Part shown: one piece after another, positions 42,576 through 52,200 of the stretch
How the letters are laid out: every line of letters begins with the position of its first letter
Numbering within the stretch: position 1 is the first letter of the stretch
Origin: Prevotellaceae bacterium
GTDB lineage: Bacteria; Bacteroidota; Bacteroidia; Bacteroidales; UBA932
Length of the DNA: 64,000 nt
Direction of reading: 5' to 3'
Assembly (NCBI GenBank): GCA_031258195.1
Contig: JAIRNF010000057.1
Coordinates: 46,440-110,439, forward strand
Notes under the pieces: generated by a model
Seen by the model: only the letters and a program-made list of their open reading frames with translations
What the model was told of the DNA's origin: nothing
The model's database searches: none
Made by a program: the position numbers and the translations under genes

Positions 42576-43472
42576 CTACTCCTTCTTCGTTTTTATTTGT
42601 TCAAAGCCTTTTCCGTAAACGCCCATAACAGAACCCACAGAAATAAATGCGTCCTTATCAATACTTTTTATAATCCGGTATATATTGTTCGACTCATACT
42701 TCCGGGCAAGTATCATCAACACTTTATTGTCTTCTTTTGTAAACCATCCTGTAGCGTTTAAAACAGAAACACCTCTATTGGCTTCGGTAGTGATTTTATC
42801 AGCAATTTCGCTGTATTTTTTCGAAAAAATAAAAATTTGTACAGATTGCTTAGAACCGGATATTACCCAATCGAGCGTAAAGCTCATTACGCCTAGCTGA
42901 ACATATCCATAAATAACCTTAGTAATATCTTGAAAAATAAGAAATGAACTACCTATAATAAAGAGATCTACATATGCAATAACCTTTCCGGGGCTAAGGT
43001 TGTAGCGCTTGGTCGCCATTAATGCAACTATATCCGTTCCTCCAGTACTACCGCCTTGCATAAAGTTAATGCCTACACCTGTCCCCGCCACTATCCCTCC
43101 AAAAATGGCAAGAGTTAGAGGTCCGTTTTCTGATAAATTTGAAATGAAATCGGGATCAATTTTATCGTAAATAACAGGAAGGTATTTAAATGCCAAAGTA
43201 GCAACAATAATAGAAAAAACGGTTTTTATGCCAAAGTCTCTACCAAGGCTCTTCATTCCCAGCAAAAGTAGAACGGCATTAATGATAAAAAACGTATAGC
43301 TTACAGGAAACCCCTCTCCAGTACCGAAAAAAATTAACGATGCTACTCCGCTTACACCTCCACCAACAATTTTATTTGGAATAAGAAAAATCGTCCATGC
43401 TGCCACATAAGTTAAAGTACCAACCGTAAGCAGAATGTATGTTTTTAGAGTGGATAAAAATTTTTTCATCAT
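42576..43472 (-). CDS. YitT-family membrane protein
   Basis: The 298-residue protein has five to six transmembrane segments in the first 200 residues (YILLTVGTLTYVAAWTIFLI, GGGVSGVASLIFFGT, NFMQGGSTGGTDIVALM) and a C-terminal soluble DUF2179 domain of about 80 residues (KITTEANRGVSVLNATGWFT, EDNKVLMILARKYES). This is the standard YitT plan. The GGG and GGSTGGTD motifs are the most conserved parts of the membrane domain. The transported substrate is not established. The closing YESNNIYRIIKSIDKDAFIS matches the regulatory domain. It is the first gene of a two-gene unit with the M23 peptidase. Confidence 0.92.
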   Translation of the reverse strand: MMKKFLSTLKTYILLTVGTLTYVAAWTIFLIPNKIVGGGVSGVASLIFFGTGEGFPVSYTFFIINAVLLLLGMKSLGRDFGIKTVFSIIVATLAFKYLPVIYDKIDPDFISNLSENGPLTLAIFGGIVAGTGVGINFMQGGSTGGTDIVALMATKRYNLSPGKVIAYVDLFIIGSSFLIFQDITKVIYGYVQLGVMSFTLDWVISGSKQSVQIFIFSKKYSEIADKITTEANRGVSVLNATGWFTKEDNKVLMILARKYESNNIYRIIKSIDKDAFISVGSVMGVYGKGFEQIKTKKE

Positions 43473-43504
43473 TTTAGACTATTACTTAACCTTTTTATAG
43501 TAAC

Positions 43505-43532
43505 AAAAAAGCGCTAGCATAGGCTAACGCTT
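43505..43532 (-). terminator. Intrinsic terminator after the DUF4270 gene
   Basis: On the minus strand AGCGTTAGC and GCTAGCGCT form a 9-bp stem with one G-U pair and a four-base loop, followed by a run of six Ts (43510-43505). It begins about 20 bases after the stop of the DUF4270 gene. Confidence 0.8.
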
Positions 43533-43550
43533 AACCATAAAAAAATATTT

Positions 43551-45014
43551 TTATTCGGGTATGGCATAGGTAAGCACCAGCTTAAACGGTTTAGCTGAGT
43601 GTGTTGTCCCTCCCATTACTGCTTTATATTCTCCATACTGACTTGGAGCAATATAATAAATAAGCTGGCTATACTGAGAACTTTGCTCATTACTGGTATA
43701 TGGAGTAAGGTAAAACTCCAAATCTTCGTCCTTACGAATTGACTCTTGTATTTCGTTAGTAATATTAAACGAATATTTCCGATGGCTTCTATTCAACTTT
43801 CCGTCAAACAACCCGTTTGAGTAGTAAAAGGAATTAAGACATCCGGACGAATATAGTACCCCATAATAATAGTTATAGGTAAACAAATGATTTAATAATG
43901 TCATCCCCCCTAAAGCAGCCGGGTACTTACTAATATCAAACCCGCTAAAATCTTCAAGCTCCATAACCAACTCCGCTCTAACAAGCGCGACTTGAGATGG
44001 ATCATCAATATTTACATCCGGATCCTCGAGCCATTCTTTTATCTTCTCTTTAGTAATCTTAACATATGGTGTTGCCCCAAAAAAGCCCTGAGCATATACT
44101 ACGCTATCAAGAGGTGTATGTTCGTCAATTTCACTCGGATGATTTAATACATGGAGTATTTTTAATGAAGGGTCGGCTTGGTCATAATCATGCTCAATCG
44201 TATTAAACATTGCATGATAATAAGCTACTGAGTTATAATAATCATAATAGTCTAGAGATGTATATATACATGTCGTATCTGTAGAACTGCCATCATCATT
44301 ATCGTACGTCAATGCTAATGTTATAGTTACCTCCGAATTAAAAAAGTTCATTCGTTCATTTCCACTTGCCGAGCTTGCTACAACATACAGTCCTTTTACA
44401 TAATCAAAAAATGCCGAATTTTTTATAGAATCTGTATCATGTGCCATTACATTTTCTGTAGCATTTGCTAACCTGCCACCCAAATCTGAACCTAACTCTA
44501 TCTTTAGTGTATCTTCTCCGTTATAGGTATAAGTCGCCAAAGGAGTATTATTTATCATTTCTTCTATAGGAGTGGCTACATAATAGCCAGAGTCTATATA
44601 GATACGATCCTTAAGCTCATATACAGAAATTGTTTGAGGAGACGATGGGTTTCCAACAGGTCCGCGGCTCATCACCATTTGTAATGTAAGCGATTTGTAA
44701 ACGGGATTATCACCAAACTTCACAGCGCTATACCTAGGTAAAAACTGAAATGTAGCTCCTGCAGTAGATAAACCGAAAATAGGATCTTTGTGATCTCCTA
44801 CCATTAAAACATTTGGAGAATGTGTATAAACTGAATCCATTCCTACCGTATAGGCATCAACAGTAATAGTATCTATTTTAAACTCTCGTTTTTCATCATC
44901 CGGAATAAACTCCAGACCAAGAGTTTTATCTACGTTAGTACAAGAAAAAAAGATTACAGAACTAGCCATAAGGCTAAAAAAGAGCACGGCAAAGCGCTTA
45001 GTAAGCTTAATCAT
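43551..45014 (-). CDS. DUF4270 lipoprotein
   Basis: The 487-residue protein begins with a lipoprotein signal peptide (MASSVIFFSC, cysteine at about 25), then DKTLGLEFIPDDEKREFKID, the opening characteristic of the DUF4270 family found throughout Bacteroidota. The rest is beta-rich with MVGDHKDPIFGLSTAGATFQ and FYLTPYTSNEQSSQYS, ending in YALPE-type KLVLTYAIPE. The function of the family is not established. It is thought to be an outer-surface or periplasmic lipoprotein. Its start overlaps the end of the upstream glycogen-synthase-like gene by 8 bases, so the two are translationally coupled, a pairing seen in other Bacteroidota genomes. Confidence 0.88.
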   Translation of the reverse strand: MIKLTKRFAVLFFSLMASSVIFFSCTNVDKTLGLEFIPDDEKREFKIDTITVDAYTVGMDSVYTHSPNVLMVGDHKDPIFGLSTAGATFQFLPRYSAVKFGDNPVYKSLTLQMVMSRGPVGNPSSPQTISVYELKDRIYIDSGYYVATPIEEMINNTPLATYTYNGEDTLKIELGSDLGGRLANATENVMAHDTDSIKNSAFFDYVKGLYVVASSASGNERMNFFNSEVTITLALTYDNDDGSSTDTTCIYTSLDYYDYYNSVAYYHAMFNTIEHDYDQADPSLKILHVLNHPSEIDEHTPLDSVVYAQGFFGATPYVKITKEKIKEWLEDPDVNIDDPSQVALVRAELVMELEDFSGFDISKYPAALGGMTLLNHLFTYNYYYGVLYSSGCLNSFYYSNGLFDGKLNRSHRKYSFNITNEIQESIRKDEDLEFYLTPYTSNEQSSQYSQLIYYIAPSQYGEYKAVMGGTTHSAKPFKLVLTYAIPE

Positions 45015-45819
45015 TGGCTAAAATCTTTTTATAGAACTTGGCATACTCTTGTATGTATTGTTCTGACATTTGATATTTAAGAATGGGCTTTTTTAACGAT
45101 TTAGCATATTTCATTGCTGCTTCGCTTGGCGCTTCAGTTCCTGCAATCACACCGTTGGAATAGCTAATTGCTAACTTTGCTAAACCGGTATAACTAGGCG
45201 TTGAAAGCGCATCCACATCCTTTGATTTAATCCCTTCCATTAGGGTTTTCTTTTTCATTCCGGGATCAAACTCTTCCGGGAACTCATCATCATACAACGA
45301 AACCACCACTTTTGTTGAAGCAAACAGCGGATCGTCTTGATATACTTTCTTTAAGAAAAGAGGAGCCATATACGAAAACCAGCCGTGGCAATGAATAATA
45401 TCGGGTGACCAACGAAGCTTCTTTACGGTTTCTAAAACTCCCCGAGCAAAAAACACTACACGCTCGTCGTTATCTGCAAAAAACTCTCCGCTATCACTTC
45501 TTATCATTGCCTTACGTTGAAAATAATCCTCATTATCAATGAAGTAAACCTGCATACGGGCAGCTGTTATTGACGCAACTTTGATGATAAGCGGATGATC
45601 GGTATCGTTTATAACCATGTTCATCCCCGATAAGCGGATAACCTCGTGCAGTTGATTTCTACGTTCGTTTATACAACCATAACGGGGCATAAAAACACGT
45701 ACCTCGCTACCTAACTCCTGTATTCCCTGAGGAAGCTGCCTGCTGATTTTTGACATTTCATTTTCGGGGACATAAGGCATCAACTCCGAACATATGAAAA
45801 GTACTCTTGGATTTTGCAT
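45007..45819 (-). CDS. GT5 glycogen/starch synthase-like protein, N-terminal domain only
   Basis: The 270-residue protein matches only the first Rossmann domain of GT5 glycogen synthases: VLFICSELMPYVPENEMSKI (where classical GlgA has a KxGGL motif; here NEMSKISRQLPQGIQELG), VRVFMPRYGCINERRNQLH, VYFIDNEDYFQRK and DIIHCHGWFSYMAPLFLKKV. The C-terminal nucleotide-sugar-binding domain, normally another 200 residues, is absent. The stop is natural and coupled to DUF4270. This short form is common in Bacteroidota, so it is not a local truncation. Whether it is an active synthase, a regulatory form or a different transferase cannot be said. Confidence 0.82.
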   Translation of the reverse strand: MQNPRVLFICSELMPYVPENEMSKISRQLPQGIQELGSEVRVFMPRYGCINERRNQLHEVIRLSGMNMVINDTDHPLIIKVASITAARMQVYFIDNEDYFQRKAMIRSDSGEFFADNDERVVFFARGVLETVKKLRWSPDIIHCHGWFSYMAPLFLKKVYQDDPLFASTKVVVSLYDDEFPEEFDPGMKKKTLMEGIKSKDVDALSTPSYTGLAKLAISYSNGVIAGTEAPSEAAMKYAKSLKKPILKYQMSEQYIQEYAKFYKKILAND

Positions 45820-45854
45820 TAGAATTCCTACTTACTGTAAGTGAAAAATACATG

Positions 45855-45886
45855 CAAAGATACTATTTTTTCGCAGACAGGACAAA
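45855..45886 (-). promoter_or_regulatory. Putative promoter of the GT5-DUF4270 operon
   Basis: On the minus strand TTTG (45886-45883) and TATCTTTG (45862-45855, exact TAnnTTTG) are 20 bases apart. The gene start lies 35 bases downstream. This is the best complete match to the Bacteroidota promoter consensus in the window. Confidence 0.65.
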
Positions 45887-46022
45887 TGAGCCTATACCAA
45901 ACCGTTACCACTTCGTTAAAGTGTGAAAAAATGAGCTACCAGATACGAATATTTATGCCATTTACAGGCTTTGAGCGCCACTTTCAGCATAAAAAATACA
46001 ACATATTAATCAAGTATATTAC

Positions 46023-46030
46023 TATCTTTG
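46023..46030 (+). promoter_or_regulatory. Putative -7 element for the ftsX operon
   Basis: TATCTTTG matches TAnnTTTG and lies 21 bases before the ATG at 46052. It also rules out a longer upstream start, which would lie inside the element. Confidence 0.5.
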
Positions 46031-46051
46031 TGCGGTATCAATGGCTACCTT

Positions 46052-46930
46052 ATGGCAAAAAAAGAGCATAAACAAACTTTAAAGCGGCTTCGCAGCTCGT
46101 ATCTCTCATCGGTTATCAGCACTTCGTTAGTTCTATTCCTACTGGGGGTTGTGGGACTCTTTATTCTTAATGCAAAACAAATATCCGATTTCTATAAAGA
46201 AAATATAGGGCTAACAGTACATTTAACCAGCAATACAAAAGAAGCGGATGTGATACAGTTTCAAAAGGAGCTCGATGCTTCTCCTTACATTCGCGAAACC
46301 CGATTTATATCGAAAGAAGAAGCGGCAAAAGAAATGGAGGAGGAATTAGGCAAAGATTTTTTAGCGCTCCTTTCGTATAACCCTCTGCCAGAACTTATTG
46401 AGGTAAAAGTTCAGCCGGAATATGCCAACTCCGATAGCCTTGGCGTTATACAAATGGCATTAGAAAAAAATAAGCTGGTAGAAAAAGCCGATTACCAAAA
46501 GAACCTGCTTGATTTGATGAACCATAATATTGAAAGGCTGAGCATTATAATGCTGCTTTTCTCTGCGTTGCTTCTTTTTGTATCAATGGTGCTGATTAAC
46601 AATACCATTCGCCTATCTATATACTCTAAGCGATTCATTATTAATACCATGAAGCTTATTGGCGCTACCCGCGGATTTATCGCCCGCCCGTTCCTTACAA
46701 AAAGTCTTTTACAAGGATTTTTCTCAGGCGCATTGGCAGTTTGCTTGCTTAGCGGACTAATCTATATCTTATATAAAGAGTTTGGAGATATTCTGAGCTT
46801 TGCGGATGTTAATATCTTGCTTGCTGTTTTTATTGCAATAATTATTCTAGGAATGCTGATAACCCTATTAGCCACCTACTTTTCGGTAAGACGGTATGTT
46901 AGGTTAGGCTCAAATGATTTATACTATTAA
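46052..46930 (+). CDS. ftsX: Cell-division protein FtsX
   Basis: The 292-residue permease-like protein works with FtsE to control peptidoglycan hydrolysis at the septum. It has an N-terminal transmembrane helix (SSVISTSLVLFLLGVVGLFI), a periplasmic loop of about 120 residues (IGLTVHLTSNTKEADVIQFQ, then FISKEEAAKEMEEELGKDF) and three C-terminal helices with the permease motif KLIGATRGFIARPFL. I chose the ATG at 46052 (MAKKEHKQTLKRLRSSYL), because the -7 element lies directly before it. ftsE is not adjacent here, and instead DUF3098 and uppP follow, the usual Bacteroidota arrangement. Confidence 0.94.
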   Translation: MAKKEHKQTLKRLRSSYLSSVISTSLVLFLLGVVGLFILNAKQISDFYKENIGLTVHLTSNTKEADVIQFQKELDASPYIRETRFISKEEAAKEMEEELGKDFLALLSYNPLPELIEVKVQPEYANSDSLGVIQMALEKNKLVEKADYQKNLLDLMNHNIERLSIIMLLFSALLLFVSMVLINNTIRLSIYSKRFIINTMKLIGATRGFIARPFLTKSLLQGFFSGALAVCLLSGLIYILYKEFGDILSFADVNILLAVFIAIIILGMLITLLATYFSVRRYVRLGSNDLYY

Positions 46931-46952
46931 GAATATAATACATCAAAAATAT

Positions 46953-47231
46953 ATGGCTAAGAAAAACGAAGTAAAGAAAGCGGAGAAAGCAGGTTTTGCC
47001 ATCCCTCGCGAGAACTATAAACTACTAATCATAGGCTTTGCTATTATTGTGCTTGGCTTTATTCTTATGGCTGGCGGAAAAAATACCGATCCTAACGTAT
47101 TTAATGAAGACATGTTCAGCTTCCGTAGGCTTACGCTTGCCCCTATTATAGTTCTATTCGGATTTGCATTCGAAATTTACGCTATTATGCGTAAACCTAA
47201 ACAGAAAGATAAGGACAATGAGTTGGATTGA
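46953..47231 (+). CDS. DUF3098 membrane protein
   Basis: The 92-residue protein starts [20 protein letters not shown] and has two transmembrane helices ([20 protein letters not shown] and [20 protein letters not shown]) around a short loop [18 protein letters not shown]. This is the DUF3098 family, found almost always between ftsX and uppP in Bacteroidota. Its function is unknown, but the context suggests a role in division or cell-wall lipid recycling. I prefer the ATG at 46953, 22 bases after the ftsX stop, over an upstream in-frame start that overlaps ftsX. Its 3' end overlaps the uppP start by 14 bases. Confidence 0.88.
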   Translation: MAKKNEVKKAEKAGFAIPRENYKLLIIGFAIIVLGFILMAGGKNTDPNVFNEDMFSFRRLTLAPIIVLFGFAFEIYAIMRKPKQKDKDNELD

Positions 47232-48012
47232 GGCTGTCATTCTAGGATTAATCCAAGGATTAACCGAGTTTTTACCTGTAAGCAGTAGCGGTCACATCGC
47301 CATAGGTAGTGCGCTTTTCGGAATTGATGCATCACAGAATCTTACTTTTACTGTAGTTGTACATGCGGCAACCGTACTAAGCACGCTGGTTGTGCTATGG
47401 CATGAGGTTTCTTTATTATTCCGAGGTTTTTTTCAATTTCGATGGAATGACGAAACGCAATATCTTACCAAGATTGTAATTTCTATGATTCCGGTTGCAA
47501 TAGTAGGTTTCTTTTTTAAAGACTATGTTGAACAGCTGTTCGGAAGCGGAATTTTGCTGGTAGGTTGCGCGTTACTGGTAACGGCTGCGCTGCTCATTTT
47601 TTCTTACTATGCTAAGCCAAGGCAAAAAGATAAAATATCCTATAAAGATGCCTTTATAGTTGGCTTAGCCCAAGCTTGTGCCGTAGTTCCGGGGCTGTCT
47701 CGCTCAGGATCAACCATTGCTACCGGACTACTTTTAGGCAATAAGAAAGAAAATATGGCTAAGTTTTCTTTTCTTATGGTAATTATTCCAATATTAGGAG
47801 AATCGGTACTTGATTTGTTTAAAGGTGGCTTCTCTACCAATGCCTCCGGCGTATCGATCTTTACTCTTATGTGTGGATTTTTAGCCGCATTTATTGCCGG
47901 CTCGGTTGCCTGTAAATGGATGATTAACTTAGTAAAGAAAGGTAAACTTGTTTACTTTGCCTACTACTGTATTGCAATGGGACTTTTTGCCATTATCTAT
48001 TCTCAACTATAA
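47218..48012 (+). CDS. uppP: Undecaprenyl-diphosphate phosphatase
   Basis: The 264-residue multi-pass membrane enzyme dephosphorylates undecaprenyl diphosphate, recycling the lipid carrier for peptidoglycan and other wall polymers. The active-site motifs are present: [17 protein letters not shown] near the N-terminus (Glu and the SSSGH cluster, residues about 15-30) and [19 protein letters not shown] (PGxSRSG, about 155-175). I start at the ATG at 47218 ([14 protein letters not shown]), because that is the family start. A longer frame upstream overlaps the DUF3098 gene. The overlap with DUF3098 indicates translational coupling. A repeat hairpin follows the stop. Confidence 0.95.
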   Translation: MSWIEAVILGLIQGLTEFLPVSSSGHIAIGSALFGIDASQNLTFTVVVHAATVLSTLVVLWHEVSLLFRGFFQFRWNDETQYLTKIVISMIPVAIVGFFFKDYVEQLFGSGILLVGCALLVTAALLIFSYYAKPRQKDKISYKDAFIVGLAQACAVVPGLSRSGSTIATGLLLGNKKENMAKFSFLMVIIPILGESVLDLFKGGFSTNASGVSIFTLMCGFLAAFIAGSVACKWMINLVKKGKLVYFAYYCIAMGLFAIIYSQL

Positions 48013-48039
48013 GCAAATAAAAGAGGCTAAAGGTACTAT

Positions 48040-48119
48040 GTCCTGTCGAACGAAGTGAGACATCTCTTCAGCAGCAGTAATGCACGAATTAGGAGATGTC
48101 TCACTTCGTTCGACAGGAC
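48040..48119 (+). repeat. Palindromic intergenic repeat, copy 11 (long form, variant arm)
   Basis: Perfect 27-base arms at 48040-48066 and 48093-48119 read GTCCTGTCGAACGAAGTGAG, a variant of the core, and the spacer contains CAGCAGCAGTAATGCACGAA. The changes in both arms are matched, which points to selection for or inheritance of the hairpin. It lies between convergent uppP and GNAT genes. Confidence 0.92.
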
Positions 48120-48153
48120 GACTAGATTAGGACTCGTTACGTAAGATGTAGTA

Positions 48154-48633
48154 TTACATTTTTGCCATTTCTACCAGCTTATCTCCTGTAACCCGATAAA
48201 CCGTCCAACCCTCCATGGGCTTTGCCCCCATCGATAGGTAAAACTTTATACTAGGCTCGTTCCAGTCGAGGCATGACCACTCAAACCGACCACATCCCCG
48301 CTCTACAGTAATTTTTGCCAACTTAACTAAAAGCGCCTTTCCAAAACCTCTACCTCTGTATTCAGGTTTCACAAATAAATCCTCTAAATATATACCAGCT
48401 CGTCCAAGAAAGGTAGAAAAGTTATGAAAGAATAGCACAAAGCCAACCGCGACTCTTTCATATTCTCCGATTAAAACTTCTGCTTTTTTCTTTTCAAATA
48501 ACCATTCTTGTAAAATCGCTTCTGTTGCGACAACTTCGTGAGATAATTTTTCGTATTCAGCCAAACCTTTTATTAACTCCAGAATGGTTGGCACATCCTT
48601 TAACTCTGCTTCGCGAATTATAAAGTTTTCCAT
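48154..48633 (-). CDS. GNAT-family N-acetyltransferase (SSAT-like)
   Basis: The 159-residue protein has the GNAT fold: IREAELKDVPTILELIKGLA at the start, GFVLFFHNFSTFLGRAGIYL (beta strands), LEDLFVKPEYRGRGFGKALL with the acetyl-CoA pyrophosphate-binding RGRGFGKALL at about 92-104, and CLDWNEPSIKFYLSMGAKPM. The order FHNFSTFLGRxGIYLEDLFV is typical of the spermidine/diamine and thialysine acetyltransferase branch. The acceptor is therefore perhaps a polyamine or lysine analogue, but this is not proven. The length is normal. It is convergent with uppP, and its 96-base upstream gap holds the gcvH terminator. Confidence 0.87.
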   Translation of the reverse strand: MENFIIREAELKDVPTILELIKGLAEYEKLSHEVVATEAILQEWLFEKKKAEVLIGEYERVAVGFVLFFHNFSTFLGRAGIYLEDLFVKPEYRGRGFGKALLVKLAKITVERGCGRFEWSCLDWNEPSIKFYLSMGAKPMEGWTVYRVTGDKLVEMAKM

Positions 48634-48674
48634 AGATATTGTACTGTTTAAGCTTATCGAAATACTAAGATAAA

Positions 48675-48706
48675 CAAAAAAGGCTACCCAAAAATAGGTA
48701 GCTTTT
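48675..48706 (-). terminator. Intrinsic terminator after gcvH
   Basis: On the minus strand GCTACC (48702-48697) pairs with GGTAGC (48688-48683) around an eight-base loop. A flanking A-run lies upstream and a six-T run downstream. It starts 23 bases after the gcvH stop. Confidence 0.75.
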
Positions 48707-48728
48707 CGTTATAACAATATAAAATATA

Positions 48729-49109
48729 TTATTCTACTGCAATCTTAGCATAGTCGTCTGCGGACATTAGTTCGTCAACCTCTGCAGCATTGCTCATTTT
48801 TACTTTTATCATCCAGCCTTCTCCGTATGGATCTTTATTTACAAGATCAGGTGCGCCTTCAATAGCAGGGTTTACCTCTACTACCTCACCTGATAGAGGC
48901 ATTAAAGCATCTGATACTGTTTTCACCGCTTCAATCGCTCCGAAAACGTCACCTGCAGAAAGCGTCTCACCTTCTGTTTGGATATCAACAAAAACGATAT
49001 CTCCAAGCTGACTTTGAGCAAAATCGGTAATACCAATAACGGCAATATCTCCTTCTACACGAACCCACTCGTGATCTTTCGAATACTTAAGATTTGATGG
49101 TGTATTCAT
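48729..49109 (-). CDS. gcvH: Glycine cleavage system H protein
   Basis: The 126-residue lipoyl carrier shuttles the aminomethyl group in the glycine cleavage system. The lipoylated lysine is K63 in FGAIEAVKTVSDALMPLSGE, the family signature. The opening LKYSKDHEWVRVEGDIAVIG and the closing DPYGEGWMIKVKMSN are standard. The other gcv genes are not in the window. gcvH follows sprA on the same strand, 96 bases apart, with two TAnnTTTG elements in the gap. Some transcription is therefore probably independent of sprA. Glycine from the tdh-kbl pathway is a likely source of substrate. Confidence 0.95.
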   Translation of the reverse strand: MNTPSNLKYSKDHEWVRVEGDIAVIGITDFAQSQLGDIVFVDIQTEGETLSAGDVFGAIEAVKTVSDALMPLSGEVVEVNPAIEGAPDLVNKDPYGEGWMIKVKMSNAAEVDELMSADDYAKIAVE

Positions 49110-49148
49110 TCTATCTTATTTTAGTTGTTTGTTATTAAATGATTCTTA

Positions 49149-49194
49149 CAAATTTACGCAAACCTACATGTTTTTTAGCGATTGTACAAATTTA
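49149..49194 (-). promoter_or_regulatory. Two putative -7 elements for gcvH
   Basis: On the minus strand TAAATTTG occurs twice, at 49194-49187 and 49156-49149. Both match TAnnTTTG. The nearer one lies 39 bases before the gcvH ATG, in the gap after sprA. Confidence 0.4.
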
Positions 49195-49205
49195 GTCCCT
49201 CAAAA

Positions 49206-52200
49206 CTAATCAGTAAAAAGAACTCTTACACTAAGTCCAAAATTTGTATTCGTTGTTTTTATTGCCGAAACATAAGGCTCTGTTAACATACGGTTAAAGA
49301 ACATACCCATATTAACCTTGTCGCTTATTCTATAGTCGGCTCTAAAACCTAGCGTCATAATTTTACGCCCATCAGACATCTGGTTGAAGATATCCGAATC
49401 CTCGGTACTAGCGCTGGCTGTTTGATCTAACCTTCTGATAACATTCAGCTCGTCGGTGTACTGGAAGTTCATACGTAAAGTTAGAGTAGAATTATTGGTT
49501 CTTCCTGCCCCTCTTTCTACATTAAATAGTACCGGAACATTTTCAAATAAGAACCCTGCACCAATTACATATTCTTTAGTTCTACCTTCTGTAATTTGAT
49601 TATTTGCCAAGCTTAACGCAACCTGTCTTCTTCTATTGGTAGCAAACTCTAACAGTAGATTATTTTGGAAACCAAGATCGAGCTGTATCATAGGTGTGAG
49701 AGATTCACTTATTGCAATATTTGCCATATCCCGATAAGGTACAAAGTCATTCAAAGCATTTATTATATCACTAAGACCGTCTGACCCTTCTTTATAAGTG
49801 CTATTCAACGTATATGAATTTATAGAATAACGAGAAGTATATGAATGCCGAAGCGTAGCACTACGTATTACCGACTTTAATGCTTCAATCCTTGATAGCC
49901 CTGTATAGGCAATATCCCAGTTAGGCATTGGGAATGAAATAAAATCGTTAAATAGCTTATTATTAATCGATTTCCCTGCATATGCCGATAGGAATGATCC
50001 AACAAGCACCTGTTGGCTATACTGTCCATAACCTTCGGGGTAAGTTCCAGCTCCTGCATTATATAAAGGAGACCGTACACTACGATCGTTTGCAAACATC
50101 CAAGCCACTTTTGGTCTATTTGCCAAGAACTTATCATACGATGCCGATTTAAACCCGTTTTTAGCCGTAGGATTCTCGAATGCAGAGCCAATGCTAATTA
50201 CAGAGATGCTGAAACGTCCCGAAGCCTGCATTGCTCCATGAGGATCAACAATGTTGTACCTTGTTTCTGTGTTATTATATGATCTAAATGCCGAAAGCGT
50301 AATCTTGAAATCTCTTATCGGCTCTATATCTACCCTGGCATTAATTGTTTTATCATGGGTCATTATGAAAGGAGAAATGAAATCCTGATCGGTAGTTAGC
50401 CAACCTCTATCTCTAGCCTTATCTACAAAAGAGGCATCTTGCTTACCAAAGATGAAACCCCAACCCGGAGCCCAATCGTTATCTTGGTGCGATTGACCAA
50501 GGAATCGGCTTCCCGGTTTAAATCCCGGAAGAGTGGTAGTATTCATCTCGTTATAGGTAAAACTTACCGACCTTACAGACATACCAATGCGAAGCAACAG
50601 CTCTCCGGTAAAGGCAAGCGGATTCTGCGATTTAGGTACTTGCCCTACTATCGCTACTCTGGCGTTACGAACATCTTCTGTAAACGCTACTTCTACGTTA
50701 TTCTTATCAACAACACGGATAGCGCCTCCTTTAACTTCGTTCCCTTCAGAATCGTATATGGTTGTTTTTACGTTAGTCGTTCCTAAGCTATGCTTTACTA
50801 AACGCTTACGGTTAGCAAAGAAGTTTGCTCTTGGAACCTGATGTTGTATTTCTTTATAGCCATAATCGGGCTTCGGTCCTACCCCCTTAAACTTATTGTT
50901 GATAGAACGAAGGAAGGCTGACTTATTATACAGATTCTCCAGGTTAACATTACCATTAATAATAATGTTCTGCATATTACTAATGGTATTACCTTGATCG
51001 AAGGTTGAAGTCTCAGGCATAATAGGTGCTGCAACCCATTCGTATCCGGTAGTATAAGTAAAGGCGGCAGAAACCCAGTTTAACGGCTTGATTTTATTAA
51101 ACGGCACCTGCCAAGTAAGGTTTATATCCTGCCTATAGTTAATATTACGTCCGAAGTTACGGATACTTCTCCACACCTCGCTTTTCCAATGCTTATAGCC
51201 ATTGGGGTCTCTACTCTTATTTACAATACCTTCCGGTTCGTCAATACGGGCAAGGTTTGTTGCAGAGAATGTTAAACTAAGCGACCGGGCAATATCATAA
51301 GTAAACATATAACTTCTGTTCCACGTAAAGTCTTTAGCGTAGGTAGCGGGAATTTCTATGTCGGGGGCGTAAACATTACGGCTCTGCATTTCGCTATAGT
51401 AACGGCTCATTTCCGTATTAAAGCTGAATCGTTTTGGATAAAGCCCAATATTGAAATCGCGAATAAAGGCAAATGCATCCCCTTTCAACTTCTTGAAGGG
51501 TTGGAAGAACTTAGGTTGTACATTGTAGTTATACGATAGCGATCCGCTAAAATTCTTCTGCACATTATTCAGCGTATTCATATTTCTCGAATATGTTTCG
51601 TTAAACGCGTAGCTTGCCGATATATTTGAGAAAGAGAATACATGCGGCATACTACCCTCAGGCATCACTCCAACATTACTTAAGCTGAACGATTTACGCG
51701 TGGTAAATGTCTGTGTTATTCGCTTTAACGAATCGCACTCACGCTTTGTTTCGAAACTGTTCAGTACATCTTTCAACTTCACATCCTGATCGTATGGGTT
51801 GTAGAACGGTGTTTCGTAGTATTCTGAGAAACCAAAGAACATAGGAATTCTAACACCAGCTTTATCGGGGAAGAACTTTCCTAGCTCAAAATTGGTAACA
51901 ATATCGTACTGATAGGTATCATTCATTAACCTATCGTTTATTCTCGATTCTAAACTACCAAAGCCTGCCGTTTTTATATTTCCCGAAACCGAAATAGAAC
52001 CAAAGTCAGCTAAGGTTGTCGACACGCGTGCGTTAGCAGCCCAGCCGCCTTTATTATCCACATCGGTAAGGCGAAGTTCATTTACCCATACAATAACAGA
52101 TTTATCTAAACCATCATCGTTGGTAAATGCCACCTTCGCAGGATTACGGATACCTATCATAACATTACGTATAGTTCCTAGCGAAGGATTACCCAGTATT

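Noticed and set aside
45841..46071. Small plus-strand frame before ftsX
   Set aside because: It spans the divergent promoters of the GT5 and ftsX operons and ends inside ftsX. Its sequence has no signal or domain.
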